Part shown: positions 1-8,513 of the stretch, piece after piece
Position numbering within the stretch: the stretch's first letter is position 1
Layout: each line of letters opens with the position of its first letter
Assembly: GCA_902614835.1 (NCBI GenBank)
Contig: CACMMU010000011.1
Coordinates: forward strand, 1-35,458
DNA from: an uncultured Pelagibacteraceae bacterium
GTDB taxonomy: Bacteria; Pseudomonadota; Alphaproteobacteria; Pelagibacterales; Pelagibacteraceae
Length of the DNA: 35,458 bases
Direction: 5' to 3'
Notes under the pieces: model-generated
The model's input: only the letters and a program-made list of their open reading frames with translations
The model's database searches: none
What the model was told of the DNA's origin: nothing
Position numbers and translations under genes: made by a program

Positions 1-276
1 TTTAGGATTGTTGCCTGGTTTTGGCATTGGCATTATATTTAGCTCTCCAAGAATTCTAGAGACTCTCATTGTTGGTCTTGCTCCTTTGCTTAACCAGTGC
101 TTTACTCTTTCGGACTCCAATATAATCCTTTCTTTTTTTTCTTTGGGCAAAAGAGGATTAAATGATCCCAGTTTTTCTATAAATCTTCCGTCCCTTGGAA
201 ATCTACTGTCAGCAACTACAATCTTGTAGATTGGTCTTTTTTTAGCTCCCCCCATAGATAGTCTTATTTTTAACAT
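1..276 (-). CDS. rpsP: 30S ribosomal protein S16, 3' part cut off by window edge
   Basis: Small-subunit ribosomal protein S16, which binds 16S rRNA during 30S assembly. Reading the minus strand from the ATG at 276 gives 92 codons without a stop up to base 1. The protein begins [20 protein letters not shown], followed by the family's [21 protein letters not shown] region, and ends here in a proline-rich stretch ([11 protein letters not shown]). S16 proteins are usually about 80-120 residues, so little or only the tail is missing. It lies 10 bases downstream of ffh on the same strand, the common ffh-rpsP order that usually continues to rimM, trmD and rplS. It is probably co-transcribed with ffh; no separate promoter is visible in the gap. 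Confidence 0.95.
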   Translation of the reverse strand, partial: MLKIRLSMGGAKKRPIYKIVVADSRFPRDGRFIEKLGSFNPLLPKEKKERIILESERVKHWLSKGARPTMRVSRILGELNIMPMPKPGNNPK

Positions 277-286
277 TTTTATCCTT

Positions 287-1636
287 TCATTTTAGATTGT
301 TTAACAATTCATCAGGTATTTGTCCTTTGGGCATTTTACCTTGAGACATTTTCTTCATCATTTTTGACATCATCTTAAACTGTTTAAGCAAACGATTAAC
401 CGTTTGAACATCAGTTCCAGATCCTAATGAAATTCTTTTTCTTCTTGAACCACTTATAATTTCAGGATTTTCTTTTTCTTTTTTTGTCATTGATAAAATA
501 ATTGCTTCGTTTGCAGACAAAAGTTTTTCGTCCACATTTGCATTTTTCATTTGCTCTTTGGCTTTACTAACTCCTGGTAATAGAGAAAGAACACCTTCCA
601 TTCCTCCCATTTTTTTCATCTGTCTTATCTGCATTAAATAATCTTCGAAAGTAAATTTACCTCTTTTGAGATTTTCCTCCGTCTCTTTTATTTTTTCTTC
701 ACTAAGATCTTGTGAGGCTTTTTCTACAAGAGAGACAACATCTCCCATGCCAAGAATTCTGTTTGCTAATCTGTCAGGGTGAAATTGTTCAAGATCATCA
801 ATTTTTTCTCCAACACCCAAAAATTTTATGGGTTTTCCAGTCGTTTGCTTCATACTTAAAGCAGCCCCACCTCGACCGTCTCCATCAACTCTTGTTAAAA
901 TAATACTAGTTAGTTCGACTGACTTATCAAATTCAGATGCTAAATTAACAGCTATTTGTCCAGTTAAAGAATCAGCTACTAAAACTGTTTCGACAGGTTT
1001 GGTTTCTGCTTTTATATTTTTTATTTCCGTCATCATATTTAGATCAATTTGTGTACGACCTGCAGTATCCAAAATTATTATATCAGCTCCACTGAGTTGA
1101 GCGGCATTTTTTGCCCTATTAGCTATGTCTATTGGAAGCTGATCCTTAATAATAGGGAGTACATTTAAACTATTTTTTTCACATAAAATTTTTAATTGCT
1201 CCTGTGCGGCAGGTCTATAAACATCCAAACTAACAAGTAAAATTTTTTTCTTGAAGTTTTTTTCTATATTCTTCGCTAATTTAACAGCTGTAGTAGTTTT
1301 CCCAGATCCCTGTAAACCAACTAATAAAATTGATGCAGGAGGAACGGCTTTCAAATTTATTTCCTCGGCTTTGCTTCCCAATACCTCTACTAACTGATCA
1401 TAAACAATTTTGATAAGCATCTGGCCTGGTGAGGTTGACCTAATAATTTCTTGACCAATAGCTTTTGGTTTAATGTCCTCAATGAATTTTTTCACTACTG
1501 GCAATGATACGTCGGCAGCTAACAATGCTTGTCTAATTTCTTTTAAACCAGTTTCCACTTGCGCCTCATTTAGTGAGGGAGCTTTCTTTAATTTATTAAA
1601 TATTCCTTCTAATTTATTTGTTAAATTTTCAAACAT
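287..1636 (-). CDS. ffh: Signal recognition particle protein Ffh (SRP54 GTPase)
   Basis: Cytosolic GTPase that binds 4.5S RNA and signal sequences of nascent membrane proteins and docks on FtsY. The 449-residue length is normal. The order is a helical N domain (1-90), a G domain and a methionine-rich M domain. The P-loop GLQGSGKTT lies at about 107-115, RPAAQEQL at about 141-148, DTAGRT at about 190-195 and the G4 box [13 protein letters not shown] near 248-260. The usual Lys of TKxD is Arg here. The last 60 residues carry many Met and Lys, as expected for the signal-sequence groove. The ATG at 1636 gives the standard MFENLTNKL start. The gene is followed by rpsP after 10 bases. No 4.5S RNA gene was found beside it; the hairpin-rich gap upstream lacks the SRP RNA GGAA-type apical motif. 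Confidence 0.97.
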   Translation of the reverse strand: MFENLTNKLEGIFNKLKKAPSLNEAQVETGLKEIRQALLAADVSLPVVKKFIEDIKPKAIGQEIIRSTSPGQMLIKIVYDQLVEVLGSKAEEINLKAVPPASILLVGLQGSGKTTTAVKLAKNIEKNFKKKILLVSLDVYRPAAQEQLKILCEKNSLNVLPIIKDQLPIDIANRAKNAAQLSGADIIILDTAGRTQIDLNMMTEIKNIKAETKPVETVLVADSLTGQIAVNLASEFDKSVELTSIILTRVDGDGRGGAALSMKQTTGKPIKFLGVGEKIDDLEQFHPDRLANRILGMGDVVSLVEKASQDLSEEKIKETEENLKRGKFTFEDYLMQIRQMKKMGGMEGVLSLLPGVSKAKEQMKNANVDEKLLSANEAIILSMTKKEKENPEIISGSRRKRISLGSGTDVQTVNRLLKQFKMMSKMMKKMSQGKMPKGQIPDELLNNLK

Positions 1637-1658
1637 TTTTATTTATCCAACACCTATC

Positions 1659-1735
1659 GCACTAGTGGGCGAACCCTCGCTGACTAGTGTCGATCCCTTT
1701 ATTTCTAAAGGCACCGCAAAGATTACCATTTGCGG
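1659..1735. other. GC-rich cluster of three hairpins between ffh and dapF
   Basis: The 137-base gap between the divergent genes ffh and dapF is richer in G+C than its surroundings. It can fold into three successive hairpins. The first has arms 1659-1666 and 1683-1690 (core CACTAGT/ACTAGTG), with an internal GGG-CGAA-CCC at 1667-1676. The second is CCTTTA/TAAAGG at 1696-1701 and 1706-1711. The third is CCGCAAA/TTTGCGG at 1714-1720 and 1729-1735. GC enrichment and stacked hairpins in an AT-rich genome are typical of structured RNA or protein-binding DNA. The strand is undecided and no known family was recognised. A TACAAT box at 1750-1755 could be the dapF -10, which would place the hairpins upstream of that transcript. 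Confidence 0.4.
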
Positions 1736-1797
1736 AAGTGACGAGAAGCTACAATTAAGGGTTTTAAAAGTCAATGAATAAAGATAATAATGAAATT

Positions 1798-2616
1798 ATG
1801 GCACTTATAAACGCCTTCAGAATGGATGGATTGGGTAATGATTTTGTCATTATCGATAGAAGAAAAAATTCTATAGACTTAACAAAAGAAAAAATTGTTG
1901 AACTAGGAAGCAGATCTAATATTGGCTTTGATCAAATAATCTTTATCGAAAAAGAGAAAGAAAATTTTTTTCCAATAACAATTTTTAATTCTGATGGAGG
2001 TGAAATAAGCGCATGTGGAAATGGATCTAGATGCGTAGCTTATCTTTTGGGTAAAAATTTAAATACTAAAGAAATTAAATTAAAAACAAACAATAGGTTG
2101 CTTAATGCAAAAATAGTAGGAAATTTACAAGTAGAACTTGAAATGGGAAAACCTTTATTTAGTTTTAAAGATATTCCCTTATCAAAAACAATAAATCCTG
2201 CTGATATAACTTTAGAAATAAATAACAAAACATTTGCTGGTGGATTTTGTGTAAACGTGGGAAATCCACATATAATTTTTTTTGTTAATAATTGTTTTGA
2301 ACATGATTTAAAAAAGATAGGTCCAAAAATTGAAAACCACGATCTATTTCCAGAAAAAACCAATGTAACCATGGCTCAGGTCATAGATGAAAACAATATT
2401 ACTGTTAATGTTTGGGAAAGAGGCGCTGGACTTACTAAAGCCTGTGGGACAGCGGCTTGTGCAACTGCTGTTGCCGCATTAAAGAATAAACTAGCTAATG
2501 ACAAAGTGAATATAAAATTTAAGGAAGGTTCTTTAAATATAAAAATAGATAAAACAGATAATATATTTATGACTGGTCCTGTCTCGGAAGTAAAAAAGAT
2601 TGGCTTAGAAATATAA
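1798..2616 (+). CDS. dapF: Diaminopimelate epimerase
   Basis: Converts LL- to meso-diaminopimelate, the step before lysine and peptidoglycan cross-link precursor synthesis, in the cytosol. With the ATG at 1798 the protein is 272 residues and starts MALINAFRMDGLGNDFVIID, matching the family N-terminus. The two catalytic cysteines are visible in the paired motifs: SACGNGSRC (Cys73) and TKACGTAACA (Cys216). The GNPH motif and the WERGAGLT segment are also present. An in-frame ATG at 1774 would add eight polar residues (MNKDNNEI) unlike the family start, so 1798 is preferred, but no strong ribosome-binding site decides it. The stop codon overlaps the ftsY ATG by one base (TAATG), so the two are translationally coupled. 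Confidence 0.95.
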   Translation: MALINAFRMDGLGNDFVIIDRRKNSIDLTKEKIVELGSRSNIGFDQIIFIEKEKENFFPITIFNSDGGEISACGNGSRCVAYLLGKNLNTKEIKLKTNNRLLNAKIVGNLQVELEMGKPLFSFKDIPLSKTINPADITLEINNKTFAGGFCVNVGNPHIIFFVNNCFEHDLKKIGPKIENHDLFPEKTNVTMAQVIDENNITVNVWERGAGLTKACGTAACATAVAALKNKLANDKVNIKFKEGSLNIKIDKTDNIFMTGPVSEVKKIGLEI

Positions 2617-3491
2617 TGAAGTTCTTTGAAAATTTTAAATTTAATAATTTATTTAGTAAAAAAAAAATAGATGAAAGCTTGCTAAATAAATTTGAAGAAC
2701 TTCTAATAGAGTCTGATGTTGGAACAGAAATGGCCTCAGAGTTAAAAGACAAATTTAAAAAGGAGAAAATAGGAAAAGAAATTAAAAATGAAAAGGAAAT
2801 ATTTAATTTCTTGGGTCTGCAAATATCAAAGATGCTAAGTCCATATGAAAAAAAACTTGATCGTCTTTATAAAAATTCTCCATCTATCATAGTTGTTGCT
2901 GGAGTAAATGGTGTTGGTAAAACAACCACTATTGGAAAATTAGGAAAATTATTTAAAGACAATGGAAAAAAAATAGTTTTTGGTGCTGCAGATACATTCA
3001 GAGCAGCTGCGATTGATCAATTAGAGCTTTGGTCTAAAAAAATTGGTGCTGATTTTGTAAAATCTGAGCTTGGAACTGATCCTGCTGCGGTTGGATATAA
3101 AACAGCTAAGTTTGCAGAAGAAAAAAAAATAGATATAGCTTTTATTGATACTGCCGGAAGATTGCAAAATAAAAGAAATCTTATGGAGGAGTATAAAAAA
3201 ATATTTACTGTACTTAAAAAAATAAATCCAGAATATCCTCATGAAACTATTTTAGTTTTAGATGCTACAACAGGTCAAAATGCATTAAATCAAGTGGAAG
3301 AATTTAAAAAAATTTCTAATTTAACAGGTTTAATTATTACTAAATTGGATACATCCGCTAAAGGAGGGATATTGCTGGCTATCTGTAAAAAGTATGGTTT
3401 ACCTATAATTGCAGTTGGCATGGGAGAAAAAGAAAGTGATCTGCATTCGTTTGATTCAGATCAGTTTGCTAAAATACTAGCTAAAAATTAA
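2616..3491 (+). CDS. ftsY: SRP receptor GTPase FtsY
   Basis: Membrane-associated receptor for the signal recognition particle; it pairs with Ffh and hydrolyses GTP to deliver ribosomes to the Sec translocon. The 291 residues hold an NG core only: N domain 1-85, then P-loop GVNGVGKT at about 96-103, a DTFRAAA motif, DTAGRLQNKRNLMEE, the G4 box TKLDTSAKGG and the closing GMGEKESDLHSFD. The long acidic N-terminal A domain of the E. coli protein is missing; the short basic start (KFFENFKFNNLFSKKK) resembles the minimal membrane-binding helix of other compact FtsY proteins. The start overlaps dapF by one base. The partner gene ffh lies 1 kb away on the other strand. Confidence 0.96.
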   Translation: MKFFENFKFNNLFSKKKIDESLLNKFEELLIESDVGTEMASELKDKFKKEKIGKEIKNEKEIFNFLGLQISKMLSPYEKKLDRLYKNSPSIIVVAGVNGVGKTTTIGKLGKLFKDNGKKIVFGAADTFRAAAIDQLELWSKKIGADFVKSELGTDPAAVGYKTAKFAEEKKIDIAFIDTAGRLQNKRNLMEEYKKIFTVLKKINPEYPHETILVLDATTGQNALNQVEEFKKISNLTGLIITKLDTSAKGGILLAICKKYGLPIIAVGMGEKESDLHSFDSDQFAKILAKN

Positions 3492-3493
3492 AA

Positions 3494-3964
3494 ATGAAAA
3501 TACCAAAAAATTTAGAACCAATTGTTTCTGGACTCTCAGCTGCGATAGTTATAGGAGTTCTAGCTTTTTTAACTTTGAGAACATCTGCAGGTATATGGTT
3601 GATGTTTTCTTTTGGTGCAACAGTTTTTATTGTTTTTGTGCTTTATAATCTTGAAACAGCACAACCAAAAAATATATTTTTTGGACATTTGGTTTCAATT
3701 CTTGTTGGAATTATTTTCAATGAGGTTATGGGTTTTTCTTTCTACTCACTTGGGCTGTCTGTTGGGGTAGCAATAACCTTAATGGTTTACCTTAAAGTAA
3801 TGCACCCGCCCGCGGCCTCTAATCCTTTGGTAGCTTTATTCATGGATTTATCTTACGATTTTATTTTGTTTCCAGTTATAATTGGAACAATAACAATAAT
3901 TCTTATGTCTATTTTAATAAATAGAATTATCCTAAAAAGAAAATATCCAACTAAATGGTTTTGA
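3494..3964 (+). CDS. HPP-family integral membrane protein
   Basis: A 156-residue hydrophobic protein with about four membrane helices. It carries the MHPPAASNP motif (around residue 103) that names the HPP family. Some HPP proteins have been linked to nitrite transport across plastid membranes, but bacterial members are mostly uncharacterised, so no substrate is assigned. It begins two bases after ftsY and is probably the last gene of the dapF-ftsY transcript. Its TGA at 3962-3964 directly abuts the stop codon of the convergent hydrolase gene at 3965, leaving no room for a terminator. The basic C-terminus (ILKRKYPTKWF) is likely cytosolic. Confidence 0.75.
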   Translation: MKIPKNLEPIVSGLSAAIVIGVLAFLTLRTSAGIWLMFSFGATVFIVFVLYNLETAQPKNIFFGHLVSILVGIIFNEVMGFSFYSLGLSVGVAITLMVYLKVMHPPAASNPLVALFMDLSYDFILFPVIIGTITIILMSILINRIILKRKYPTKWF

Positions 3965-4756
3965 TTAAATAGAGTTAAAAAAATTATTTAAAGCTTTTAA
4001 AAGATTTTCATTGTAATCCATCATATGGTCATCCTCTTTTGGAAAGTATGAATATTTAGGATCATTAGCTTCTTCAAAAACTTTTTTTCCCATATGAAAA
4101 GGTACTATTTTATCTCTTTTGCCGTGCATAACCAGCATGGGGATTCTGATATTTTTAAGTTTTTTAATGGTCTCATATCTATCTTTTAGCAAAAGAGATA
4201 CGGGCAGATAAAAATAATAAAATTTTCCAGCATCAACCATTGACGTAAACGGTGACTCTAGAATAATTCCTGCAAATTTTTTATTTTGAGCTACTTCAGT
4301 TGAAACACCAGTACCTAAAGACTCACCGTAAAGTATAATTTTATCCTCACTCACACCTTGTTTTACAATCCAATCCAAAGTACTTCTGGCATCCTCGTAA
4401 AGACCAGTTTCAGTGGGTTCTCCTTTGTTGCCACTAAATCCTCTGTAAGCAACAATTAAAAAATTAATTTCGAAATCTTTTATAAGATTTAATTTATAGA
4501 TCCTATTTTCTAAATTACCGGCATTACCATGAAAAAATACTAAGGTTTTATTTTTTTTTAAATCTTTTTTATGAAACCATCCTTTAATATATCTTTCATT
4601 AGAAGTTGGAATAAAAACTTCATCATAAGAAAAGTTTGCTTCATCTTTATTGTAGTTATTTTCAAATGGATGGTAAAGGAGGTTTCGTTGATTAAAAAAA
4701 ACAAATGCAACAACAACTAAATAACAACAAATAATTATTACCGCAGTAGTTAACAT
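3965..4756 (-). CDS. Membrane-anchored alpha/beta hydrolase (BEM46/YfhR type)
   Basis: A serine hydrolase of unknown substrate, probably an esterase or acyl hydrolase held at the inner membrane by one N-terminal helix. From the ATG at 4756 it is 263 residues. It shows an oxyanion-hole HGNAGN at about 76-81, the nucleophile elbow YGESLGTG (Ser146), a late Asp in HGKRDKIVPF (Asp215) and a His in DDHMMDY (His244), a complete triad in the right order. A TTG at 4777 would add KK and K residues before the anchor and overlap the upstream permease gene by 17 bases; the ATG is preferred. The FFNQRNLLYHP segment after the helix is typical of this subfamily. It is the last gene of the long minus-strand run from glcD. 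Confidence 0.8.
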   Translation of the reverse strand: MLTTAVIIICCYLVVVAFVFFNQRNLLYHPFENNYNKDEANFSYDEVFIPTSNERYIKGWFHKKDLKKNKTLVFFHGNAGNLENRIYKLNLIKDFEINFLIVAYRGFSGNKGEPTETGLYEDARSTLDWIVKQGVSEDKIILYGESLGTGVSTEVAQNKKFAGIILESPFTSMVDAGKFYYFYLPVSLLLKDRYETIKKLKNIRIPMLVMHGKRDKIVPFHMGKKVFEEANDPKYSYFPKEDDHMMDYNENLLKALNNFFNSI

Positions 4757-4760
4757 ATAT

Positions 4761-5663
4761 TTAATTTTTTTTTGCAAGATAAATGCCTGTAAAAACTAAA
4801 AAGGCTCCTATTAAATGATAATACTCTAAAGTTTCGCCAAAAAATATTAGGCCGTAAAAAGCACCGTAAACTGTAAATAAATACAAAGTAAATCCTGTTA
4901 TTGATGCACCTAGATATTTTTGAACTTTGGCATAAAGTGTAAAAGCAATTATTGCTGGAGAGATTGCCGCGAAAATTACCCAAAAAAGAAAATTTAAATC
5001 AAAATTTGTGCTTTGTCTTTGAAACTCCTCTAACAAATAAAAAGGAAATAGTGATATTGATCCGAACATTGCAATTAAAACAAATCTTGTTAATAAATCA
5101 AATTTTGATTTCCAGTTTAATAGATAAACAGAATAAAGGGCCCAGCTAATTGCCGCCCCCAGCATCCAAATATCTCCAACTGTAAATTCTAGACTTGATA
5201 AAATTGAAGCGTCTCCCTTAAAAATAATTGAAAAAACTCCAAATAAACAAAGTAGTAATCCTAGAGTTTGTATTAAATTTATTTTTTCTTTGTAAATAAA
5301 GCTTGATAATAAAATAATAAATATTGGAGAGGACGTGTAAATTACAGCCATATTAACGACTGTGGTCGTTTGACCAGCTATGAATGGAAATGCACCACAT
5401 ATTCCACAACCTGTAAGACCTAGAAAAAAAAGTTTTAAAAATTCATCTTTGAAGCTGCTAATTTTTTTGAATATAGGTTTGTAAAAAAAAGGTATTAATA
5501 ATACAAAAACTGTTGTCCACCTCCAAAAAGCTAAAGAAATTGGTGGTACAAATTCTACACCGCCCCTAGCTACAATTAGATTACTTGCCATAAATACGGG
5601 TTGTAAAAATAATAAAAAGTAAGGAAAAAAAAGATTTTTACTTTTTTTGGATGAAGGCTTCAT
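4761..5663 (-). CDS. DMT-superfamily (EamA) permease
   Basis: A 300-residue inner-membrane transporter of the drug/metabolite family, with about ten predicted helices in two five-helix EamA repeats. The second repeat starts near GDIWMLGAAISWALYSVYLL. The segments AFWRWTTVF near residue 45, FPFIAGQTTTVVNMAVIYT, and the closing GFTLYLFTVYGAFYGLIFFGE with a final GAFLVFTGIYLAKKN are characteristic. The substrate cannot be read from the sequence; relatives export amino acids or small metabolites. The start ATG at 5663 lies inside the end of an overlapping small gene (26-base overlap), suggesting coupled translation. The alpha/beta hydrolase begins just past its stop. Confidence 0.85.
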   Translation of the reverse strand: MKPSSKKSKNLFFPYFLLFLQPVFMASNLIVARGGVEFVPPISLAFWRWTTVFVLLIPFFYKPIFKKISSFKDEFLKLFFLGLTGCGICGAFPFIAGQTTTVVNMAVIYTSSPIFIILLSSFIYKEKINLIQTLGLLLCLFGVFSIIFKGDASILSSLEFTVGDIWMLGAAISWALYSVYLLNWKSKFDLLTRFVLIAMFGSISLFPFYLLEEFQRQSTNFDLNFLFWVIFAAISPAIIAFTLYAKVQKYLGASITGFTLYLFTVYGAFYGLIFFGETLEYYHLIGAFLVFTGIYLAKKN

Positions 5664-5814
5664 AAATCATCATACAAATTACTAAGCCCATAAGAATATA
5701 AACAGGCAGAACATCTTTAAAACCAATCATCATTGATCTAGTTAGTGTAGTGGCTAATCCGACTAGAAAAGCTATTGTTAAAGCACACCCAATTATACTT
5801 GTTAATTTATTCAT
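5638..5814 (-). CDS. Hypothetical 58-residue two-helix membrane protein
   Basis: A small gene fills the gap between the amidase and the EamA permease. From ATG at 5814 it encodes 58 residues: a start MNKLTSIIGC, a first hydrophobic helix (about 6-22), a short polar turn with TRSMM and FKD, a second helix (about 36-51) and the tail YEAFIQKK. It overlaps the amidase stop by 8 bases (a second ATG at 5817 would make it 11) and runs 26 bases into the permease gene. This is the tight packing seen between real genes here, and without it the gap would be the longest in the operon. No family was recognised. It may be an accessory subunit of the permease, which is inference from position only. Confidence 0.7.
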   Translation of the reverse strand: MNKLTSIIGCALTIAFLVGLATTLTRSMMIGFKDVLPVYILMGLVICMMIYEAFIQKK

Positions 5815-7141
5815 CATCTTTGCATTTTTTTTCTAACCAATTTGCAACTCCCAAAAATCTTAGATCATCAAGTTTATTGCCTATTAATTGAACACCTAAT
5901 GGTAGGTTATTTTCTCCGGTAAGTAAAGGCAGCGAAATAGATGGTAATCCCATATAGGTCCAGACCGTACAGAATTCAGGGCTACCAGTAAATTTTAATC
6001 CTTTATCAGCAACTCCTGTGGATGCTGGTGTAATTACTCCATGATAATCTTCGAATACTTCACTGTAAGATCTGTAGCTTTGTTCCATAAAGTCTTTTGC
6101 TTCTGTATATTGGTTTGCGGAATATTTATTACCACGCTCTATGGCTTCTATGAGTTTTTTTCCTAATTTGCTTTTAGAGTTCTTGTAATATTTTTGAAAA
6201 CTATTTGCCATATCTGTTTCATGAACTACCTGCTGATAATTATGAATGTCTTTAAAATATGAAGGCTCATCAAATACTTCGATATATTTTTTTAGTTTTT
6301 TCTTTAAAAATTCAAATGATTTTTGAGACTCTTTATCTATATTTTTCCAATTTTTTGTTTTGTAAAATATAAATTTTGGATCGAAATGCGGACCTTTTTT
6401 GCACTCCTCAAGCATTTTGTCCGCTGAGTAATGAACAGTATCTTTGTCATATAAATCTTTTTTAATAAGGCACTTTGTTAAAAGAGCAACGTCTTCAACA
6501 TTTTTACCAAATACGCCAACATGATCAAGTTTAGAAGATTGTTTTAAAATTCCATTTCTAGATATTAATCCAAAAGAAGGTTTGTACCCAACCACTCCAC
6601 AGTAAGATGCTGGGCGAATAACTGAACCTTTAGTTTGTGTTCCGACTGACAGAGGTGTCATATGTGCGGCTACTGCTGCTGCAGAACCACTTGAAGATCC
6701 TCCTGGAGTTCTAGTTTTATCATGTGGATTTGTAGTTTTGCCTGGATCAAAATAAGCAAGCTCCGTAGTTACTGTCTTACCCATAATTATTGCGCCTGAA
6801 ATTTTTAAAAGATTGACTACTTCAGCGTCTGCGCTCTCCGATACCCCTTTCCTTAATACAGTGCCGCATTCTGTTGGCATATCTTGAGTTCCAATAATAT
6901 CTTTTATTCCAATAGGCAAACCATGTAGAGGTCCTAGGGGTTTACCTGATTTTCTATATTCATCCTTTTCCTGAGCTTTTTCCAATAATAATTTTTTATC
7001 AAAAAATGCCCACGCTTTAACATCTTTGTCGAATTTATCTATTCTCTTAATATACTCTTGACATGCATCAACACATGAAATCTCACCGCTTTTTAGTTTT
7101 TCAACTAATTCAATAGCTGAAATTGAAAGTATATTGCTCAT
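5807..7141 (-). CDS. Amidase-signature family hydrolase
   Basis: A 444-residue cytosolic amidase of the GatA/AtzF/fatty-acid-amide type. The Ser-cisSer-Lys triad can be placed: Lys80 in LPIGIKDIIG, the Gly/Ser-rich TPGGSSSGSAAAVAAH (cis-Ser about 149) and the nucleophile Ser173 in TQTKGSVIRPASYCG. No gatB or gatC lies nearby and the C-terminus (MGLPSISLPLLTGENNLPLGVQLIG) is that of stand-alone amidases, so it is not a confident GatA. It follows the TRAP permease gene dctM by 10 bases, so it may act on an amide or carbamoylated compound taken up by that transporter, for example by releasing ammonia and a carboxylate. That link is inference. Confidence 0.85.
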   Translation of the reverse strand: MSNILSISAIELVEKLKSGEISCVDACQEYIKRIDKFDKDVKAWAFFDKKLLLEKAQEKDEYRKSGKPLGPLHGLPIGIKDIIGTQDMPTECGTVLRKGVSESADAEVVNLLKISGAIIMGKTVTTELAYFDPGKTTNPHDKTRTPGGSSSGSAAAVAAHMTPLSVGTQTKGSVIRPASYCGVVGYKPSFGLISRNGILKQSSKLDHVGVFGKNVEDVALLTKCLIKKDLYDKDTVHYSADKMLEECKKGPHFDPKFIFYKTKNWKNIDKESQKSFEFLKKKLKKYIEVFDEPSYFKDIHNYQQVVHETDMANSFQKYYKNSKSKLGKKLIEAIERGNKYSANQYTEAKDFMEQSYRSYSEVFEDYHGVITPASTGVADKGLKFTGSPEFCTVWTYMGLPSISLPLLTGENNLPLGVQLIGNKLDDLRFLGVANWLEKKCKDDE

Positions 7142-7151
7142 AATTTATTTT

Positions 7152-8513
7152 TTAATCAGCAAAAAGTAGATCGGGTAACCAGAGAGCTATTCCTGGAAAC
7201 ATGTACATTAAAAACATCGCAAAAATTACAATTAATAAAAAAGGCATAATTCCACTGAAAATTTCGAGCAGTTCAACATTTTTAGTTTGTACCCCTTTTA
7301 AATAGTATGCTGACATGGCCATTGGCGGTGTTAGAAAAGATGTTTGTAGATTTAATGCTATTAACATGGCAAAGAAATAAGGATTTACTCCAAAGAACTC
7401 TACGAGTGGTAAAAATATTGGAACAAATATTATTAATATCTCTGTCCATTCTAAAGGCCAACCAAGAAGAAATATAATTATCTGGGTAATAACTAAAAAT
7501 TGCCAAGGCTGTAAATTCATTGATTTGAAAAAATGTTCAAATACTTCGTGTCCACCTAAGTAAGAGAATACAGATGCAAAAGTCCATGACCCTATAAATA
7601 ACCACATGATCATTGCGGTTGTTTTTGCTGTAAGAAATACAGATTCTTTAAAATTTTTCCATTTAAGAGTTTTATAAAAATAAGATAAAACTAAAGCGCC
7701 GAACGCTCCCACGGCTGCTGCTTCGGCTGGTGTCGCCAATCCTCCTAGAATAGTTCCTAATACTAAAATTATTAATGAGAATAACGGTAAAAATGAAACC
7801 AGAACTTCTTTAAGTATTACTGATCGTGGTGGAATTTCCTCAGCTGGTGGTTTTGGTGCAATTGATGGATTTAAATAAGCTCTTGTAACTGCATAAAGAA
7901 TATATAATCCAGCCAACATAATTCCTGGCAAAATAGCCGCCGCAAATAATCTAAGAGGTGATAATTGAGCAATTACAGAGTAAACTATTAGCATAATGCT
8001 CGGTGGTATTAGTATTCCTAGACAACCTCCTGAACATATAACTCCAGATGCAAATTTTTTGTCATAGCCTGCTTTGATCATAGCGGGCCAAGCTAACAAT
8101 CCCATTAATGTCACAACTGCTCCTATTATACCTGTTGCTGTTGAGAATAAAGCACAAGTAATCAATGCTGCAACGGCCATTGAGGCTGGTAGTCCATGAG
8201 AAGCCAAACGAATAGCAAAAAATAATCTTGAAACTATTCCTGCTCTTTCAACTAGATAACCCATAAACAAAAACAAAGGCACCGCCGTAAGAACAGTATT
8301 ATCCATAACTGTATAAGTATTTTGAACAAATAATTGAAAAATTCTATTATCTAATAAATGCTCCATTCTTGTTGGATCGTAGTATGCGTAGTATCCAAAA
8401 CCCACTCCCATTGCCATTAATGTAAATGCAATTGGAAAACCTAATAGGACTGCGAAAAGGAATATCGCCATCATAAGAATTGCAATTTCTGGATTCGTTA
8501 AACTAAATAACAT
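7152..8513 (-). CDS. dctM: TRAP transporter large permease (DctM)
   Basis: The large membrane subunit of a tripartite ATP-independent periplasmic transporter; it couples sodium-driven import to delivery by the DctP binding protein. The 453 residues are nearly all hydrophobic, with about twelve helices. Family landmarks include FPIAFTLMAMGVGFGYY near the N-terminus, the GCLGILIPPSIMLIVYSVI segment and, late in the protein, LNLQTSFLTPPMAMSAYYLKG. The ATG at 8513 lies 11 bases inside the dctQ stop, so Q and M are translationally coupled. It belongs to the large-subunit type seen in mannitol/chloroaromatic or 2-oxoacid TRAP systems; the exact substrate is unknown. Confidence 0.93.
   Translation of the reverse strand: MLFSLTNPEIAILMMAIFLFAVLLGFPIAFTLMAMGVGFGYYAYYDPTRMEHLLDNRIFQLFVQNTYTVMDNTVLTAVPLFLFMGYLVERAGIVSRLFFAIRLASHGLPASMAVAALITCALFSTATGIIGAVVTLMGLLAWPAMIKAGYDKKFASGVICSGGCLGILIPPSIMLIVYSVIAQLSPLRLFAAAILPGIMLAGLYILYAVTRAYLNPSIAPKPPAEEIPPRSVILKEVLVSFLPLFSLIILVLGTILGGLATPAEAAAVGAFGALVLSYFYKTLKWKNFKESVFLTAKTTAMIMWLFIGSWTFASVFSYLGGHEVFEHFFKSMNLQPWQFLVITQIIIFLLGWPLEWTEILIIFVPIFLPLVEFFGVNPYFFAMLIALNLQTSFLTPPMAMSAYYLKGVQTKNVELLEIFSGIMPFLLIVIFAMFLMYMFPGIALWLPDLLFAD

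Noticed and set aside
1637-1773. 4.5S SRP RNA or tmRNA in the ffh-dapF gap
   Set aside because: Hairpins are present, but neither strand carries the SRP apical GGAA-type loop with the AGCAGCC side or tmRNA tag features.
1473-1781. 102-codon open frame on plus over the ffh start and the dapF upstream gap
   Set aside because: It lies antisense to the well-supported ffh N-terminus, shows no family pattern and is probably a shadow of ffh and the hairpin region.
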